Assembly (NCBI GenBank): GCA_021325595.1
Contig: JAJPGX010000042.1
Location: 1 to 47,482, forward strand
DNA: 47,482 bases
Source: Nitrososphaerota archaeon
GTDB taxonomy: Archaea; Thermoproteota; Nitrososphaeria; Nitrososphaerales; Nitrosopumilaceae
Reading direction: 5' to 3'
A model generated the notes under the pieces. The model was not told where the DNA came from. It did no database searches and was given only the letters and a program-made list of their open reading frames with translations. A program made the translations under genes and the position numbers. Numbering within the stretch: the first letter of the stretch is position 1; every line of letters begins with the position of its first letter. Below are positions 1 to 8,079 of this stretch, piece after piece.

Positions 1-786
1 ATTGATCATCCTGATGTAATAATGTCTGGCATAAACAACACATTTTCTATTGAATTATTAAATGATCAACAAATGCCTTTGTATGTTGATCATGATATCA
101 CTGTTAATTTAGTTTCAAGTGATCCAAAAGTTGTAGATTTGCCAGCAAATGTTCAGATTCCAAAAGGATCATACTTTACAACATTTGTTGTGCAGGCAAA
201 AAATGAAGGCCAATCAGAAATAGCTGTCTTGGGAGATGAAGTACCGCTTTCAAAATTCGATGTTAATATTTCAAGTCTTGTGCCTGAAGTCAGCATACAG
301 TCTCCAGATTTTGGAGCTACTCATGCACCATTGAATGTAAATGTTGTTGCCATGTATCACAAAGTACCATTACGAGACCTCCATGTTGAATGGACAGTCG
401 ACGGTGGTAATATACAACAAATGGACAAAGTAACAGATAGTAACGGAATTGCCAAAATCAGTGTCATATCAAATGACGCAGGAACTTTGCATATATCTGC
501 CAGTGTCTCAGGCGGGCTCTATCAGACTGCAACAGCGTCAAAAGACATCACAATAAATGCTCCGTTATCTGCTAATACATCATCGCAACTACTTCAAGGG
601 GCAACACAAAGCACTTTCACAATATTTGGAATTAATCCCTTTATGATTGTGATACCTATAGCAGGTGGCATAGGATTTATTATTTTTAAGAAAAAAGACA
701 TGCTATCATCTATGATGGAACAGAGTGGTCTTGGAGAAAAATTTTCAGAAATAAAAGATAAAGTAAGCGGGTTAGGAAAAAAGTAA
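1..786 (+). CDS. C-terminal part of a membrane-anchored surface protein with Ig-like domains (5' end outside window)
   Basis: The reading frame is open to the left edge, so the protein very probably starts upstream; the ATG at 22 is only the first Met inside the window. What is visible is beta-rich sequence resembling bacterial/archaeal Ig-like repeats, with a Thr/Ser-rich stretch near the end. One hydrophobic helix follows (about residues 205-222 counted from position 22) and then a Lys-rich cytoplasmic tail. This is the layout of an extracellular protein anchored by a single C-terminal helix. There is no PEFG motif, unlike the exported protein at 28360-29133. The neighbouring prepilin peptidase could imply a role at the cell surface, but that is only context. 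Confidence 0.75.
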   Translation: MDHPDVIMSGINNTFSIELLNDQQMPLYVDHDITVNLVSSDPKVVDLPANVQIPKGSYFTTFVVQAKNEGQSEIAVLGDEVPLSKFDVNISSLVPEVSIQSPDFGATHAPLNVNVVAMYHKVPLRDLHVEWTVDGGNIQQMDKVTDSNGIAKISVISNDAGTLHISASVSGGLYQTATASKDITINAPLSANTSSQLLQGATQSTFTIFGINPFMIVIPIAGGIGFIIFKKKDMLSSMMEQSGLGEKFSEIKDKVSGLGKK

Positions 787-1035
787 GAGTGGTTTGACAA
801 CTCCCTTGACTGCAGATAGGTGTGCAAGTAACGCATTTCCTACTGTAGAATTTCTACTGAGCATAAACAAGGAGAAAAACCCTTCAAAAAATGTCATGGT
901 GTTTTGGATATATGTGGTGTGAATCAATTGCATGGTAGTAAAAAGAACTGTTCCAGTTACTACCGTAAGGACCACTGTATAGTATATTGTGTATTTTTTT
1001 GTAGACGGATTGTGAAAGGCCGAGAACAATTTCAT
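772..1035 (-). CDS. possible small membrane protein (87 aa)
   Basis: This open frame fills the otherwise empty 787-1183 interval. It starts with ATG and encodes a short polar N-terminus, a convincing membrane helix (about residues 17-40) and a second, weaker hydrophobic stretch. It runs tail-to-tail into the surface-protein gene with a 15-nt overlap. Codon use looks like that of the neighbours. I do not recognise a family and see no clear TATA box at the right distance, so it could be a chance frame. If it is not real, the interval holds no gene I can support. Confidence 0.42.
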   Translation of the reverse strand: MKLFSAFHNPSTKKYTIYYTVVLTVVTGTVLFTTMQLIHTTYIQNTMTFFEGFFSLFMLSRNSTVGNALLAHLSAVKGVVKPLLLFS

Positions 1036-1183
1036 AAACGTTATTCCACAGACAGGGATTTAACAATATTCTACCAAATTTGGAAACGTGCGATCAGATT
1101 ATGATTTATATCTTAACAAGTAACTGGACAGGCGTTTATCTGGAAAGTTGCAAGACTTGTCATAATTTAACAAATGAGATACT

Positions 1184-1879
1184 ATGCTAGAATCAGTTTC
1201 CCAATTATATTATATACGAATAATTTTAGCACTGGTAATGTTACTTACAGCTTCCTTTCTTGACATAAGAAAAAGGGAGATCAATGACATGTTATGGATT
1301 GGGTTTGGAGCTATTTCTGTAGTTTTGATCTTTTTTGATACTGATGTCTGGCATACTGTTTTTACATTGGCATTTGCTATGATAATAGCGCCTGTCGCAC
1401 TTTTACTTTGGAGATTAGGTATTTTTGGTGGAGCGGATGCCTTGTGTTTGATAGTGCTTGCATCTCTTGCACCAATGCAGACGCTAAATAACACGCAGAT
1501 AACACCATTTACATCTCTTACAAATGCAGCAATATTCTCAATTGCCCCGATTTTTGTCAATATTGGCAGAAACATGATTGCCGTTTTAAGAAAAGAGGAT
1601 CTTTTCAAGGGAGTTGAAGCATCAAAACTAAACAGGGCAATGGCTTTTTGCATAGGCTACAAGACAAAAAACATTCCAAAGTACAGTTTTTCCATGGAAC
1701 GTATGACTGATGGGATTAGAAAGCTTGATTTTTCACTCAAACATGCTGAAAATGAAACATTCTGCACAGCTGAAAATACTTGGGTTACTCCTGGTATACC
1801 GTATATAATTTACATCACTGCAGGCTTTATCACACAGATCTTTTACGGTGATCTAATATTGAATATGATTCCAAGATAA
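1184..1879 (+). CDS. archaeal prepilin/preflagellin peptidase (A24 family)
   Basis: A 231-residue polytopic membrane protein with the signature of GXGD-type aspartic peptidases. The first catalytic Asp (D27) follows TM1 in the context S-F-L-D-I-R. The second (D85) lies in F-G-G-A-D at residues 81-85. Such enzymes cleave class III signal peptides of archaeal pilins and archaellins at the membrane before assembly. The central segment (about residues 125-195) is a soluble insertion before the final helices. The motif reads GGAD rather than GGGD, which I believe occurs in archaeal members. The only possible pilin-like substrate nearby is the small membrane protein downstream, which lacks an obvious class III signal. 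Family certain, substrate unknown. Confidence 0.85.
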   Translation: MLESVSQLYYIRIILALVMLLTASFLDIRKREINDMLWIGFGAISVVLIFFDTDVWHTVFTLAFAMIIAPVALLLWRLGIFGGADALCLIVLASLAPMQTLNNTQITPFTSLTNAAIFSIAPIFVNIGRNMIAVLRKEDLFKGVEASKLNRAMAFCIGYKTKNIPKYSFSMERMTDGIRKLDFSLKHAENETFCTAENTWVTPGIPYIIYITAGFITQIFYGDLILNMIPR

Positions 1880-1955
1880 AGTATATTTTATTTCATCAAT
1901 CAAACAAGCTAGGAATATTTTGAAGATTTATTACATGTAAAATTGGAGGAGCCAT

Positions 1956-2348
1956 ATGGCACTAAAAGTAGCATTGATCATATCGATTGTATCAATCGTA
2001 TTATTGGCTATTTATGGCGCTGATTCTATTTTGGCCATAACAGAGAAAATTGGTATTCAAAATTCTGCCTTTCTTAATATTGATGTCAAGGTAAGAGGAG
2101 TAGTATTTGGCTTAATTCCTGCTGCCCTTTTGATAATTTCATATTTTATCACGAGACAAGAATCATCAAAAATATTGGGGATCCTAATAATTGTTGGAGG
2201 CGCTTTGATGATGATAGGTGTTGGAATAATATTTGCTTTGGCAGCAAACCAAATCCCAGACTCGGGTAAAGGTGAATTTGGGGCAGTTGTCGGTATCGGA
2301 ATAATCATAGCCATTTTGGGCGGATTAAAAATTAAAAAATCACGCTAA
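1956..2348 (+). CDS. small four-helix membrane protein, unknown function
   Basis: 130 residues, almost entirely hydrophobic, with about four membrane helices (near residues 5-28, 45-65, 72-95 and 103-124) and a Lys-rich C-terminus. A strong Shine-Dalgarno-like GGAGGAG lies a few bases before the ATG, which fixes the start. I do not recognise a named family; small proteins of this kind are common in ammonia-oxidising archaea. The gene stands alone between the peptidase and a tiny zinc protein. Confidence 0.75.
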   Translation: MALKVALIISIVSIVLLAIYGADSILAITEKIGIQNSAFLNIDVKVRGVVFGLIPAALLIISYFITRQESSKILGILIIVGGALMMIGVGIIFALAANQIPDSGKGEFGAVVGIGIIIAILGGLKIKKSR

Positions 2349-2364
2349 TTCATAATATAACAAT

Positions 2365-2505
2365 ATGCAAACATGCTCAAAGTGTGGAAAAGAATCAAAA
2401 AAGATCTATGATTGCGAGCATACAGAAGATAAAGAATTTTGCACAGAATGCTATACCGAACTTTATTATTTGACCGAGCCTATCGATAACAAACAAGAAT
2501 CTTGA
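2365..2505 (+). CDS. 46-aa zinc-ribbon-like small protein
   Basis: A short ATG-initiated frame encoding a hydrophilic peptide with an N-terminal C-S-K-C knuckle (residues 4 and 7), a Cys at 17, His at 19 and a C-T-E-C knuckle (26 and 29). Two CxxC pairs about 20 residues apart are the usual zinc-ribbon arrangement. It starts 16 nt after the stop of the preceding membrane protein. The partner (DNA, RNA or protein) cannot be told. Related tiny Cys-rich proteins recur in this window (11512, 14434, 34710, 47268). Confidence 0.65.
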   Translation: MQTCSKCGKESKKIYDCEHTEDKEFCTECYTELYYLTEPIDNKQES

Positions 2506-2552
2506 TAGTACTTTTCCAAATCTTTTAATTGTAAATGAGGACGCGTTGTAAT

Positions 2553-3239
2553 ATGCAAGCTGTTATTTTATCTGGAGGAAAGGGAAAAAGGTTGCAGCCA
2601 ATAACGAGTTATATTCCAAAATCACTTGTACCAGTAGATAATGTTCCAATAATAGAATGGCAGATAAGATATTTCAAGAGATTTGGAATAAGAGATATTG
2701 TAATTTGTGCCGGTCATCTATCAAATCAGTTGATAAATCATTTGGAATCAAAAAAACTAGACGTACAAATTAGATTTTCTATTGAAAATACACCTCTGGG
2801 AACTGGCGGAGCTATAAAGAAGGCTAGAAAGTATATCAAATCTGATACTTTTTTTGTCATAAATGGAGATGTTATTACAAATATCGATTTAAAAAAATTA
2901 CAAACCGCAAATTCAATAGCCGTGATCCCACTTAGAACTGCCTATGGTGTGATTCATACACTTGGAAATAAAATTACAAAATTTGAAGAAAAACCGGAAA
3001 TTTCAAACAATTGGATGAACTCTGGTATATATTATCTAGACAAGACAATTTTTGATCATCTGCCTCAAAAAGGTAATATTGAAACTATAGCATTTCCGTC
3101 ACTAGCAAAAAAAAGGCAATTAAATGTAGTCAAATTCACAAACGTGTTTTGGAATTCTATTGATTCTCACAAAGATATTGAAACATGCTCATCTGACATG
3201 AAAAAAAACCAGTATGAAAAATTCCTGCAGGTGAAATAA
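2553..3239 (+). CDS. sugar-phosphate nucleotidyltransferase (NTP_transferase family)
   Basis: Opens with the family signature: A-V-I-L-S-G-G-K-G-K-R-L-Q-P binds the NTP and P-K-S-L-V-P-V holds the sugar-phosphate side. Further on are G-T-G-G-A and a V-I-N-G-D metal site. Enzymes of this fold join NTP and a sugar-1-phosphate to give an NDP-sugar plus pyrophosphate. At 228 residues it consists of the catalytic domain only, without the C-terminal left-handed beta-helix of GlmU/GlgC types. I start it at the ATG at 2553, where the conserved sequence begins, rather than the in-frame ATG at 2535. It heads a four-gene operon (2-nt gap to the next gene). Sugar specificity is not determinable. Confidence 0.85.
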   Translation: MQAVILSGGKGKRLQPITSYIPKSLVPVDNVPIIEWQIRYFKRFGIRDIVICAGHLSNQLINHLESKKLDVQIRFSIENTPLGTGGAIKKARKYIKSDTFFVINGDVITNIDLKKLQTANSIAVIPLRTAYGVIHTLGNKITKFEEKPEISNNWMNSGIYYLDKTIFDHLPQKGNIETIAFPSLAKKRQLNVVKFTNVFWNSIDSHKDIETCSSDMKKNQYEKFLQVK

Positions 3240-3241
3240 TT

Positions 3242-4213
3242 TTGCGAATCGGATTTAGTCTAGGTTCATTACTTACTGTCGACCAAATAATGGCATGTTC
3301 TAAAATATTATCCGAACATGAACCAGACTCAATTTGGATACCTGAAACATGGGGCATGGAATGTGCTTCTGTCATAGCATCTGTTTCACAGATAGCAAAA
3401 AAACCAAAAATAGGTTCATCAATAATGAATATCTATTCAAGAAGCCCAGCACTTACTGCCATGACCGCTGCTACTTTGGATACAATATCTCAAGGCAGAT
3501 TCATTCTAGGACTTGGAACAAGTAGCCAAGCTATAGTTGAGGACTGGCATGGAATCAAGTTCAATCATCCTGTTTCAAGAATGCAAGAATATGTGGAGAT
3601 AATTCGATTAATTCTAGCTGGAAAAAAAGTCAATTATGATGGAAAGTTTTTTCATTTAAGAAATTTTAGGCTTTTAATCTCGCCATATCGAAATACTATT
3701 CCGATATATCTTGCAGCTATTAACCAGAAAATGGTAGATTTAACTTGGAATGTTGCAGACGGTGTTATATTTTATCTAAGACCAATTAATGAATTAAAGG
3801 AGACTATACAAAAAATGCAAAGAAAGCGAAAAATCAATGTTGCATGCCAACTGATAACATCACTATCAGAAAATGCAGATGATGCAATAACAAGAGCAAA
3901 AAAAACAATAGCGTTTTATGTGTCAGTTGGAAAAATTTATCGTGAATTCTTGGAAAAGAATGGATTTGAGAAAGAAATTAAATTAATCTACGAAGAATAC
4001 CAAAAATCAGGTTTCAAGGATAATCACATTTATGTTACAGATGATATGACAAAGTCATTAGCTATATGTGGAACGCCAGATGATGTACACAAGCAACTTG
4101 CAAGATTTGTTAGTTCAGGTATTGATCTTCCAATACTTCAATTCAATCCGGTAGGTGATGTCAAAGTGTCATTTAGTATGCTTGTTTCAACTTTAAAGGA
4201 GGAAATGAATTGA
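3242..4213 (+). CDS. luciferase-like (LLM) flavin/F420-dependent oxidoreductase
   Basis: 323 residues with the TIM-barrel pattern of the bacterial luciferase superfamily: N-terminal I-G-F-S-L, S-I-W-I-P-E-T-W, the A-A-T-L-D-T-I-S-Q-G-R-F segment and L-G-L-G-T-S. The length and the C-terminal C-G-T-P-D-D-V element fit the Mer-like subgroup that uses coenzyme F420, which ammonia-oxidising archaea make. Initiation is at TTG, 2 nt after the upstream stop. The 3' end overlaps the thiolase gene by 4 nt, implying translational coupling. A role in redox modification of a thiolase substrate or product is inference. Confidence 0.82.
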   Translation: MRIGFSLGSLLTVDQIMACSKILSEHEPDSIWIPETWGMECASVIASVSQIAKKPKIGSSIMNIYSRSPALTAMTAATLDTISQGRFILGLGTSSQAIVEDWHGIKFNHPVSRMQEYVEIIRLILAGKKVNYDGKFFHLRNFRLLISPYRNTIPIYLAAINQKMVDLTWNVADGVIFYLRPINELKETIQKMQRKRKINVACQLITSLSENADDAITRAKKTIAFYVSVGKIYREFLEKNGFEKEIKLIYEEYQKSGFKDNHIYVTDDMTKSLAICGTPDDVHKQLARFVSSGIDLPILQFNPVGDVKVSFSMLVSTLKEEMN

Positions 4214-5319
4214 GAAAAGTCGGAATAGCTGCATCCGGTTTAACAGAGTTTTCTAAAAACGATCTACCGATTGACACACTTATGCTCTCTGCTGTTAAAT
4301 CTCTCTTTGACGAATCTCAAAATCTATCACAAAAAGATATTGATGTAGTCATAACATCGACAAATGACAACAACAAGTATTTGGCCAATATAATATCAGA
4401 ATTATCTGGAATTAGTCCAAAGTCTGCGCATGCCATAGAAAGCTTGTGCAATTCAGGTACTAGTGGCATCGTATCAGCATATTCTTATGTTGCTTCCGGT
4501 CTTGCAGACTCGGTACTTGTAATAGGCGCTGAAAAATCCAACAATCCTGGATTGGTATTAGAATGGGACAAGTCACGTGGTCAGTATACGCATCCCATAT
4601 ACTGGTCATCAATGTTCACAAATGCACACATGCGCAAATACGGCACAACATTAGAAGATATTGCATATGTTAGTGCTAAAAATCACAGAAATGCTATAAA
4701 CAATCCTTATGCATTTTTTAAAAAAGAGTTCACAATAGATGAAATTATGAAATCAAAACCACTTACTGAAAATCTGAGACTTTATGATTGTTCCATGCCA
4801 TGTGATGGTGCTGCGGCGGTACTGGTTTCAGCAGAGAATACTATTAAAAAATTCACTGATTCTCCAGTCTGGATTTCAGGAATAGGTCAAAAATCCATCT
4901 CTGCTGGATTTACAAAAAATGAGGAACTCACATCAATGTCATCAGTAATTCAATCAGCATCCTCGGCGTGTCAGATGGCAAAAAAAACTATTTCTGACAT
5001 CGATGTGGCAGAATTGCATGATGCCTTTGGCATATGTGAAATAATTGAACTTGAGGATCTTGGGTTTGCGCCAAAGGGGAAAGGTAGTACATATGTTAAA
5101 AATCTCTATGATACTGATGACAAGAAAATAAATCCAAGGGGAGGCTTGATTGGAAGCGGCCACCCTCTTGGCGCCACTGGAATAGCACAAACAATAGAAA
5201 TATTTCAACAATTGCAAGGAAAGGCCAACAAACGACAAGTAGAGGGAGCAAAAACAGGATTGGTCCAAAATATGTCCGCTGCAGCTACTTCCTCAACAGT
5301 ACTCATACTAGAATCATGA
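4210..5319 (+). CDS. thiolase (SCP-x/acetyl-CoA acetyltransferase family)
   Basis: 369 residues with all thiolase catalytic elements: nucleophilic C80 in S-L-C-N-S-G, H270 in H-D-A-F-G, and H318 in G-S-G-H-P-L-G-A-T-G. The archaeal/SCP-x subfamily works with a DUF35 partner, and a DUF35 gene follows with a 4-nt ATGA overlap. Known archaeal relatives form a complex in which thiolase, DUF35 protein and HMG-CoA synthase channel acetoacetyl-CoA. Here the HMG-CoA synthase is 14 kb away. The TTG start overlaps the upstream stop (TTGA). The active-site Cys context, C-N-S-G-T-S-G, is less usual than the common C-A-S-G type, so the acyl substrate may differ from acetyl-CoA. Confidence 0.88.
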   Translation: MRKVGIAASGLTEFSKNDLPIDTLMLSAVKSLFDESQNLSQKDIDVVITSTNDNNKYLANIISELSGISPKSAHAIESLCNSGTSGIVSAYSYVASGLADSVLVIGAEKSNNPGLVLEWDKSRGQYTHPIYWSSMFTNAHMRKYGTTLEDIAYVSAKNHRNAINNPYAFFKKEFTIDEIMKSKPLTENLRLYDCSMPCDGAAAVLVSAENTIKKFTDSPVWISGIGQKSISAGFTKNEELTSMSSVIQSASSACQMAKKTISDIDVAELHDAFGICEIIELEDLGFAPKGKGSTYVKNLYDTDDKKINPRGGLIGSGHPLGATGIAQTIEIFQQLQGKANKRQVEGAKTGLVQNMSAAATSSTVLILES

Positions 5320-5642
5320 ACAAATTCGAACAAGAATTAAAAAATAACAATTTTGTTTGTACTTTTTGTACTCATTGCAATAAACTTGTGTGGCCTATAA
5401 GTGATTTTTGTAACCAATGTTTTGGCATGGCTATATGGAAAAAGGTGAACAGAACAGCCAAGCTAATAGAATTCTCACGTAAGGATGGTGAAATATTTTG
5501 CATCTCCGAGTTTGAAGATGGGCTGAGAATAATGGGAAACATAATAAATGCACCAAATTTACAGATTGGGCAATCATTGAATCTTGTAAAATGTGACTAT
5601 GAAAACGGACATGCAGTGTTTATCTTAGAACCTATCTACTGA
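5316..5642 (+). CDS. DUF35 OB-fold/zinc-ribbon acyl-CoA-associated protein
   Basis: 108 residues with the two-part DUF35 design. An N-terminal rubredoxin-like zinc ribbon has C-T-H-C (Cys 19 and 22) and C-N-Q-C (Cys 32 and 35), followed by an OB fold. In archaea these proteins bridge thiolase and HMG-CoA synthase and bind the CoA of the intermediate. It is the last gene of the operon and its ATG overlaps the thiolase stop by 4 nt, supporting a complex with that thiolase. Its 3' end overlaps the convergent membrane-protein gene by 11 nt. Confidence 0.85.
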   Translation: MNKFEQELKNNNFVCTFCTHCNKLVWPISDFCNQCFGMAIWKKVNRTAKLIEFSRKDGEIFCISEFEDGLRIMGNIINAPNLQIGQSLNLVKCDYENGHAVFILEPIY

Positions 5643-6429
5643 TTTTATTCGAATTTCTTTCTATGTTTTTTCCAAAAATTTTGATATGATCATATACCCC
5701 AAATGCGTATAATATGTATGACCATAACAATACTACATCCACTGGATGTCCGGTATAGTACGTCTCAGTAAATTGTGCGAATTGAAAACCAGTATCTCCC
5801 AAAAATGAACACACTATCCCTATGCAAATTAGTGACCAAGTAAAGTTAACTTCGCCCCTAAAGAAAAGGGATATTCCTATAATTGCTGGAACAAAAATTA
5901 TCGAGTCAGCAATCGGATACGTAGTAGCAATTATGTTTTCAAACCATGAGACTTTTGGATCAAAGGAGTAAGCCATGTAAATGCCTGGAATTGCCATAGC
6001 TATTGATACGGATATTGCAGTAACTAGCATTTTTCTTGTTATCGCTTTTTTTATTGGTTTGATGTAATTTATTAAAAAGAGCAACATAAACGGATATCCT
6101 GCAATGTAGAATACATCTGCAAGAGATGGAAATGGGTTCACATGATAAATTAATTCGTATACTGTCCACAGAGTTTCAGCTATGAACCATGATGTCATGG
6201 CGCCAAGAAATAATGCCCAGGCTTTTCCATGAGAGCCTTTGAGTCTGAATCGTACTGCCAGAATCAAGGTCAAAATTACTAGCGCTCCTGTTATGTGAAC
6301 ATACATCAAATCTGTCGTGATTTCGCCTATCTGTTTATCTATATACGTTGTACCAATTATGACTAACCCAATAATGAAAAGACATGCCAGTAATGGTTTG
6401 GCTGATCTGTTTTGTTCGATTATTAGCAT
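5632..6429 (-). CDS. 8-TM membrane protein, module A (paralogue of 8080-8880)
   Basis: 265 residues with about eight membrane helices (near 12-30, 42-61, 70-95, 103-123, 133-156, 168-191, 197-221 and 230-248) and a short basic tail. It matches the 266-residue protein at 8080-8880 in length, helix spacing and motifs: an Ala-Asp at the start of helix 4 followed by Phe-Tyr and Tyr-Pro, a Gly-Asp in helix 7, and a final Tyr/Asp-His-Lys segment. The conserved acidic residues inside helices are unusual for a structural protein and would suit a sensor or carrier. It begins 1 nt after the module A helical-domain gene. I recognise no named family. Confidence 0.85.
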   Translation of the reverse strand: MLIIEQNRSAKPLLACLFIIGLVIIGTTYIDKQIGEITTDLMYVHITGALVILTLILAVRFRLKGSHGKAWALFLGAMTSWFIAETLWTVYELIYHVNPFPSLADVFYIAGYPFMLLFLINYIKPIKKAITRKMLVTAISVSIAMAIPGIYMAYSFDPKVSWFENIIATTYPIADSIIFVPAIIGISLFFRGEVNFTWSLICIGIVCSFLGDTGFQFAQFTETYYTGHPVDVVLLWSYILYAFGVYDHIKIFGKNIERNSNKISR

Positions 6430-6430
6430 C

Positions 6431-6784
6431 TTATCTGCCTATTGTTTTGATTAATACTTCTATTCCTTTGTCGCTCATGTGATCTTGAAGTTCAACGGTT
6501 ATAGCATGAACAATTGTATGATACGAACTGCCAAAAACTGATTTTAGTATATCTTCTAGATACTCAGGATGATCATAGCAGTCAGGCAGGTAACATTGGT
6601 ACTTTTTATACAACTCGTTTGTTACTTTATCTAATACTGGTTTTCCTATACTCAAAAGAGTCTTATCAATTGCAAGTGCGACCAAGGCCTTCATTATGTA
6701 CGGTTTATCATAATTCATACCGCTGTCAATAGGTATGAATTTTGATTCAAAATGATCTTCTTTGTTTCTATGAAAAAATTTCAT
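6431..6784 (-). CDS. helical-domain protein, module A (shared domain with 8888-9499)
   Basis: With the ATG at 6784 the protein has 117 residues and begins 4 nt after the TrmB gene, with a GGTGA ribosome-binding site inside the TrmB 3' end. The longer frame to 6859 would overlap TrmB by 71 nt and is less likely. Residues about 33-105 align with the N-terminal 75 residues of the regulator at 8888-9499 (pattern V-x-x-K-x-x-x-x-L-x-x-K-Y/F, then L-x-x-x-L-x-x-x-F-G, then an amphipathic helix). Here the domain stands alone, without the helix-turn-helix. It may be one of the thaumarchaeal output domains (NitrOD type); a profile search would tell. Confidence 0.78.
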   Translation of the reverse strand: MKFFHRNKEDHFESKFIPIDSGMNYDKPYIMKALVALAIDKTLLSIGKPVLDKVTNELYKKYQCYLPDCYDHPEYLEDILKSVFGSSYHTIVHAITVELQDHMSDKGIEVLIKTIGR

Positions 6785-6788
6785 TTCA

Positions 6789-7655
6789 TCACTCACCTTT
6801 ACTATCTTTAAAGTATCTAGAGTTTGACCAAATATACGTAAACAATAATCTGAGTGCATATATCATGGAATAAGAATCTGTCCACATTATCAGAATGTTC
6901 TTAGCATCGTTGGTTTTTTTCATAAACAAGACTGCTTCATTATCATCTTTTATAATAAAGCATAAATCTTCTTTAATTTTAAGTGGCATTCTTTTTACTT
7001 TATTTTTTAGCGATCCTGAAAAAATATACTCTGTTTTACTTGAAGAAGATGACACTAGCTGTGTCTCTACTTTGGAATCCCTCATTAATTCTAGAAATCC
7101 TGCGTGATAAAATTTCATAAAATCCTTTTCTGATGCAAGTACCTGAATTGATTCTTTTGCATTTATTAGCATCTCACTTATTTTGCTAGTCATTTGATTC
7201 TGACCTTGTAGCATTTGAAATTTCCCATCTTTTATTTCGTCCTTATCTAATCCAAACTTTGGCATTGTCTCCCAAAGTGCTACAATGTCTTTTTCCTGGT
7301 TTTCTAAGCTTTTGACTCGTTCTTTTTCTGCATTGATTAAAACTCCTATGGCTTTATCAAGTGGATAGGCGCTAAATTTAATCGGATGTTGAAATGACGC
7401 AGATACGATTCCGTTGTTTTGTAGGTTTGTCAGTAGATGATATGTCTCGGTTCTTGGAATCTTGAGTGCTTTACTTATTTGTGTAGCAGTACTGGGACCG
7501 TGCTTTTCCAAGAATAGGAAAACCTTGGATTGATTTTGAGTTAGACCAAATTTTGATAACTCATTTTTCATTTTATCAAATAGCACATCATATTCACTAG
7601 GTTTTGTATCCGGTACGGATTCGGATATTGAAAGATTAGTCATATCCTGTGTCAT
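6789..7655 (-). CDS. TrmB-family transcriptional regulator
   Basis: 288 residues. A winged helix-turn-helix at about residues 33-108 contains the TrmB pattern F-G-L-T-x-x-x-S-K-V-F followed by A-T-Q-I-S-K-A-L-K-I-P-R-T-E-T-Y. Next comes a coiled stretch (about 108-140) and a C-terminal PLD-like ligand or dimerisation domain. TrmB proteins typically control sugar or redox genes; the effector is not visible here. It is the first gene of a minus-strand operon with the helical-domain protein (4-nt gap) and the 8-TM protein (1-nt gap). A perfect palindrome lies 38 nt upstream of its start and could be its own operator. Confidence 0.9.
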   Translation of the reverse strand: MTQDMTNLSISESVPDTKPSEYDVLFDKMKNELSKFGLTQNQSKVFLFLEKHGPSTATQISKALKIPRTETYHLLTNLQNNGIVSASFQHPIKFSAYPLDKAIGVLINAEKERVKSLENQEKDIVALWETMPKFGLDKDEIKDGKFQMLQGQNQMTSKISEMLINAKESIQVLASEKDFMKFYHAGFLELMRDSKVETQLVSSSSSKTEYIFSGSLKNKVKRMPLKIKEDLCFIIKDDNEAVLFMKKTNDAKNILIMWTDSYSMIYALRLLFTYIWSNSRYFKDSKGE

Positions 7656-7692
7656 ATTACAATAATACGGGATACAATTCTTAGAGATCAGT

Positions 7693-7711
7693 GTGTAATA
7701 CCCTATTACAC
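7693..7711. promoter_or_regulatory. 19-bp perfect palindrome upstream of the TrmB gene (putative operator)
   Basis: The sequence GTGTAATA-CCC-TATTACAC has perfect 8-nt arms and a 3-nt spacer. It sits 38-56 nt before the TrmB start codon, where a regulator would meet the basal factors TBP and TFB. Autoregulation by the TrmB protein is the simplest reading, but the winged-helix regulator of module B could also bind it. A looser GTATCCCGTATTA match lies closer to the start. Confidence 0.55.
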
Positions 7712-7727
7712 AGGTTATAACTTATGT

Positions 7728-7952
7728 CTAGCGAAGATTTTGTGTTATAACTGATATTTCATTTATGATGCATTGCAAGTCATCATCTTTTTGTCCTAGT
7801 TTGCCAGTGTTTTTTATCAGTATTGCAGTAAGCATAGCATTTACTATCTCAACAAGTTTTGGTGTACCTTGATTTTTCTTCACAGATAAAACACCTTCAT
7901 CTCTTTGTGAATTGCCTACATCACATGAACAGCTTGTTGCTTGTTGAAACAT
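7728..7952 (-). CDS. 74-aa hypothetical protein between the two sensor modules
   Basis: The in-frame ATG at 7952 is preferred over the upstream start at 7994, because a TATA box at 7971-7981 lies about 24 nt before it, as expected for a leaderless mRNA. The peptide has a Cys pair near the N-terminus (C-S-C, residues 8-10), a basic middle and an amphipathic helix toward the end. No family recognised. Its position between the TrmB module and the winged-helix module is suggestive, but I cannot assign a role. Confidence 0.5.
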   Translation of the reverse strand: MFQQATSCSCDVGNSQRDEGVLSVKKNQGTPKLVEIVNAMLTAILIKNTGKLGQKDDDLQCIINEISVITQNLR

Positions 7953-7970
7953 GTTTCTATCTTCTTTCTG

Positions 7971-7981
7971 TATAATAAAAA
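7971..7981 (-). promoter_or_regulatory. TATA box for the 74-aa gene
   Basis: On the minus strand this reads TTTTTATTATA, centred about 24 nt before the ATG at 7952. That spacing predicts transcription starting at or next to the start codon and decides between the two possible starts. Confidence 0.45.
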
Positions 7982-8079
7982 GATGTTCTACCACTTTTGG
8001 AAATTAAATCAACTATTAATCATCATTAAGTAATATGATATTATGACACGATCTGTTTGTTACTGTATGTAAAATTTCA

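Noticed and set aside
904-1104. 66-aa plus-strand frame in the first gap
   Set aside because: Its composition is rich in Cys, Arg and Tyr without pattern; the minus-strand frame 772-1035 with a clear membrane helix is the better coding candidate.
6785-6859. Upstream extension of the module A helical-domain gene into TrmB
   Set aside because: The added residues overlap TrmB by 71 nt in another frame, and the ATG at 6784 has a ribosome-binding site and tight spacing.
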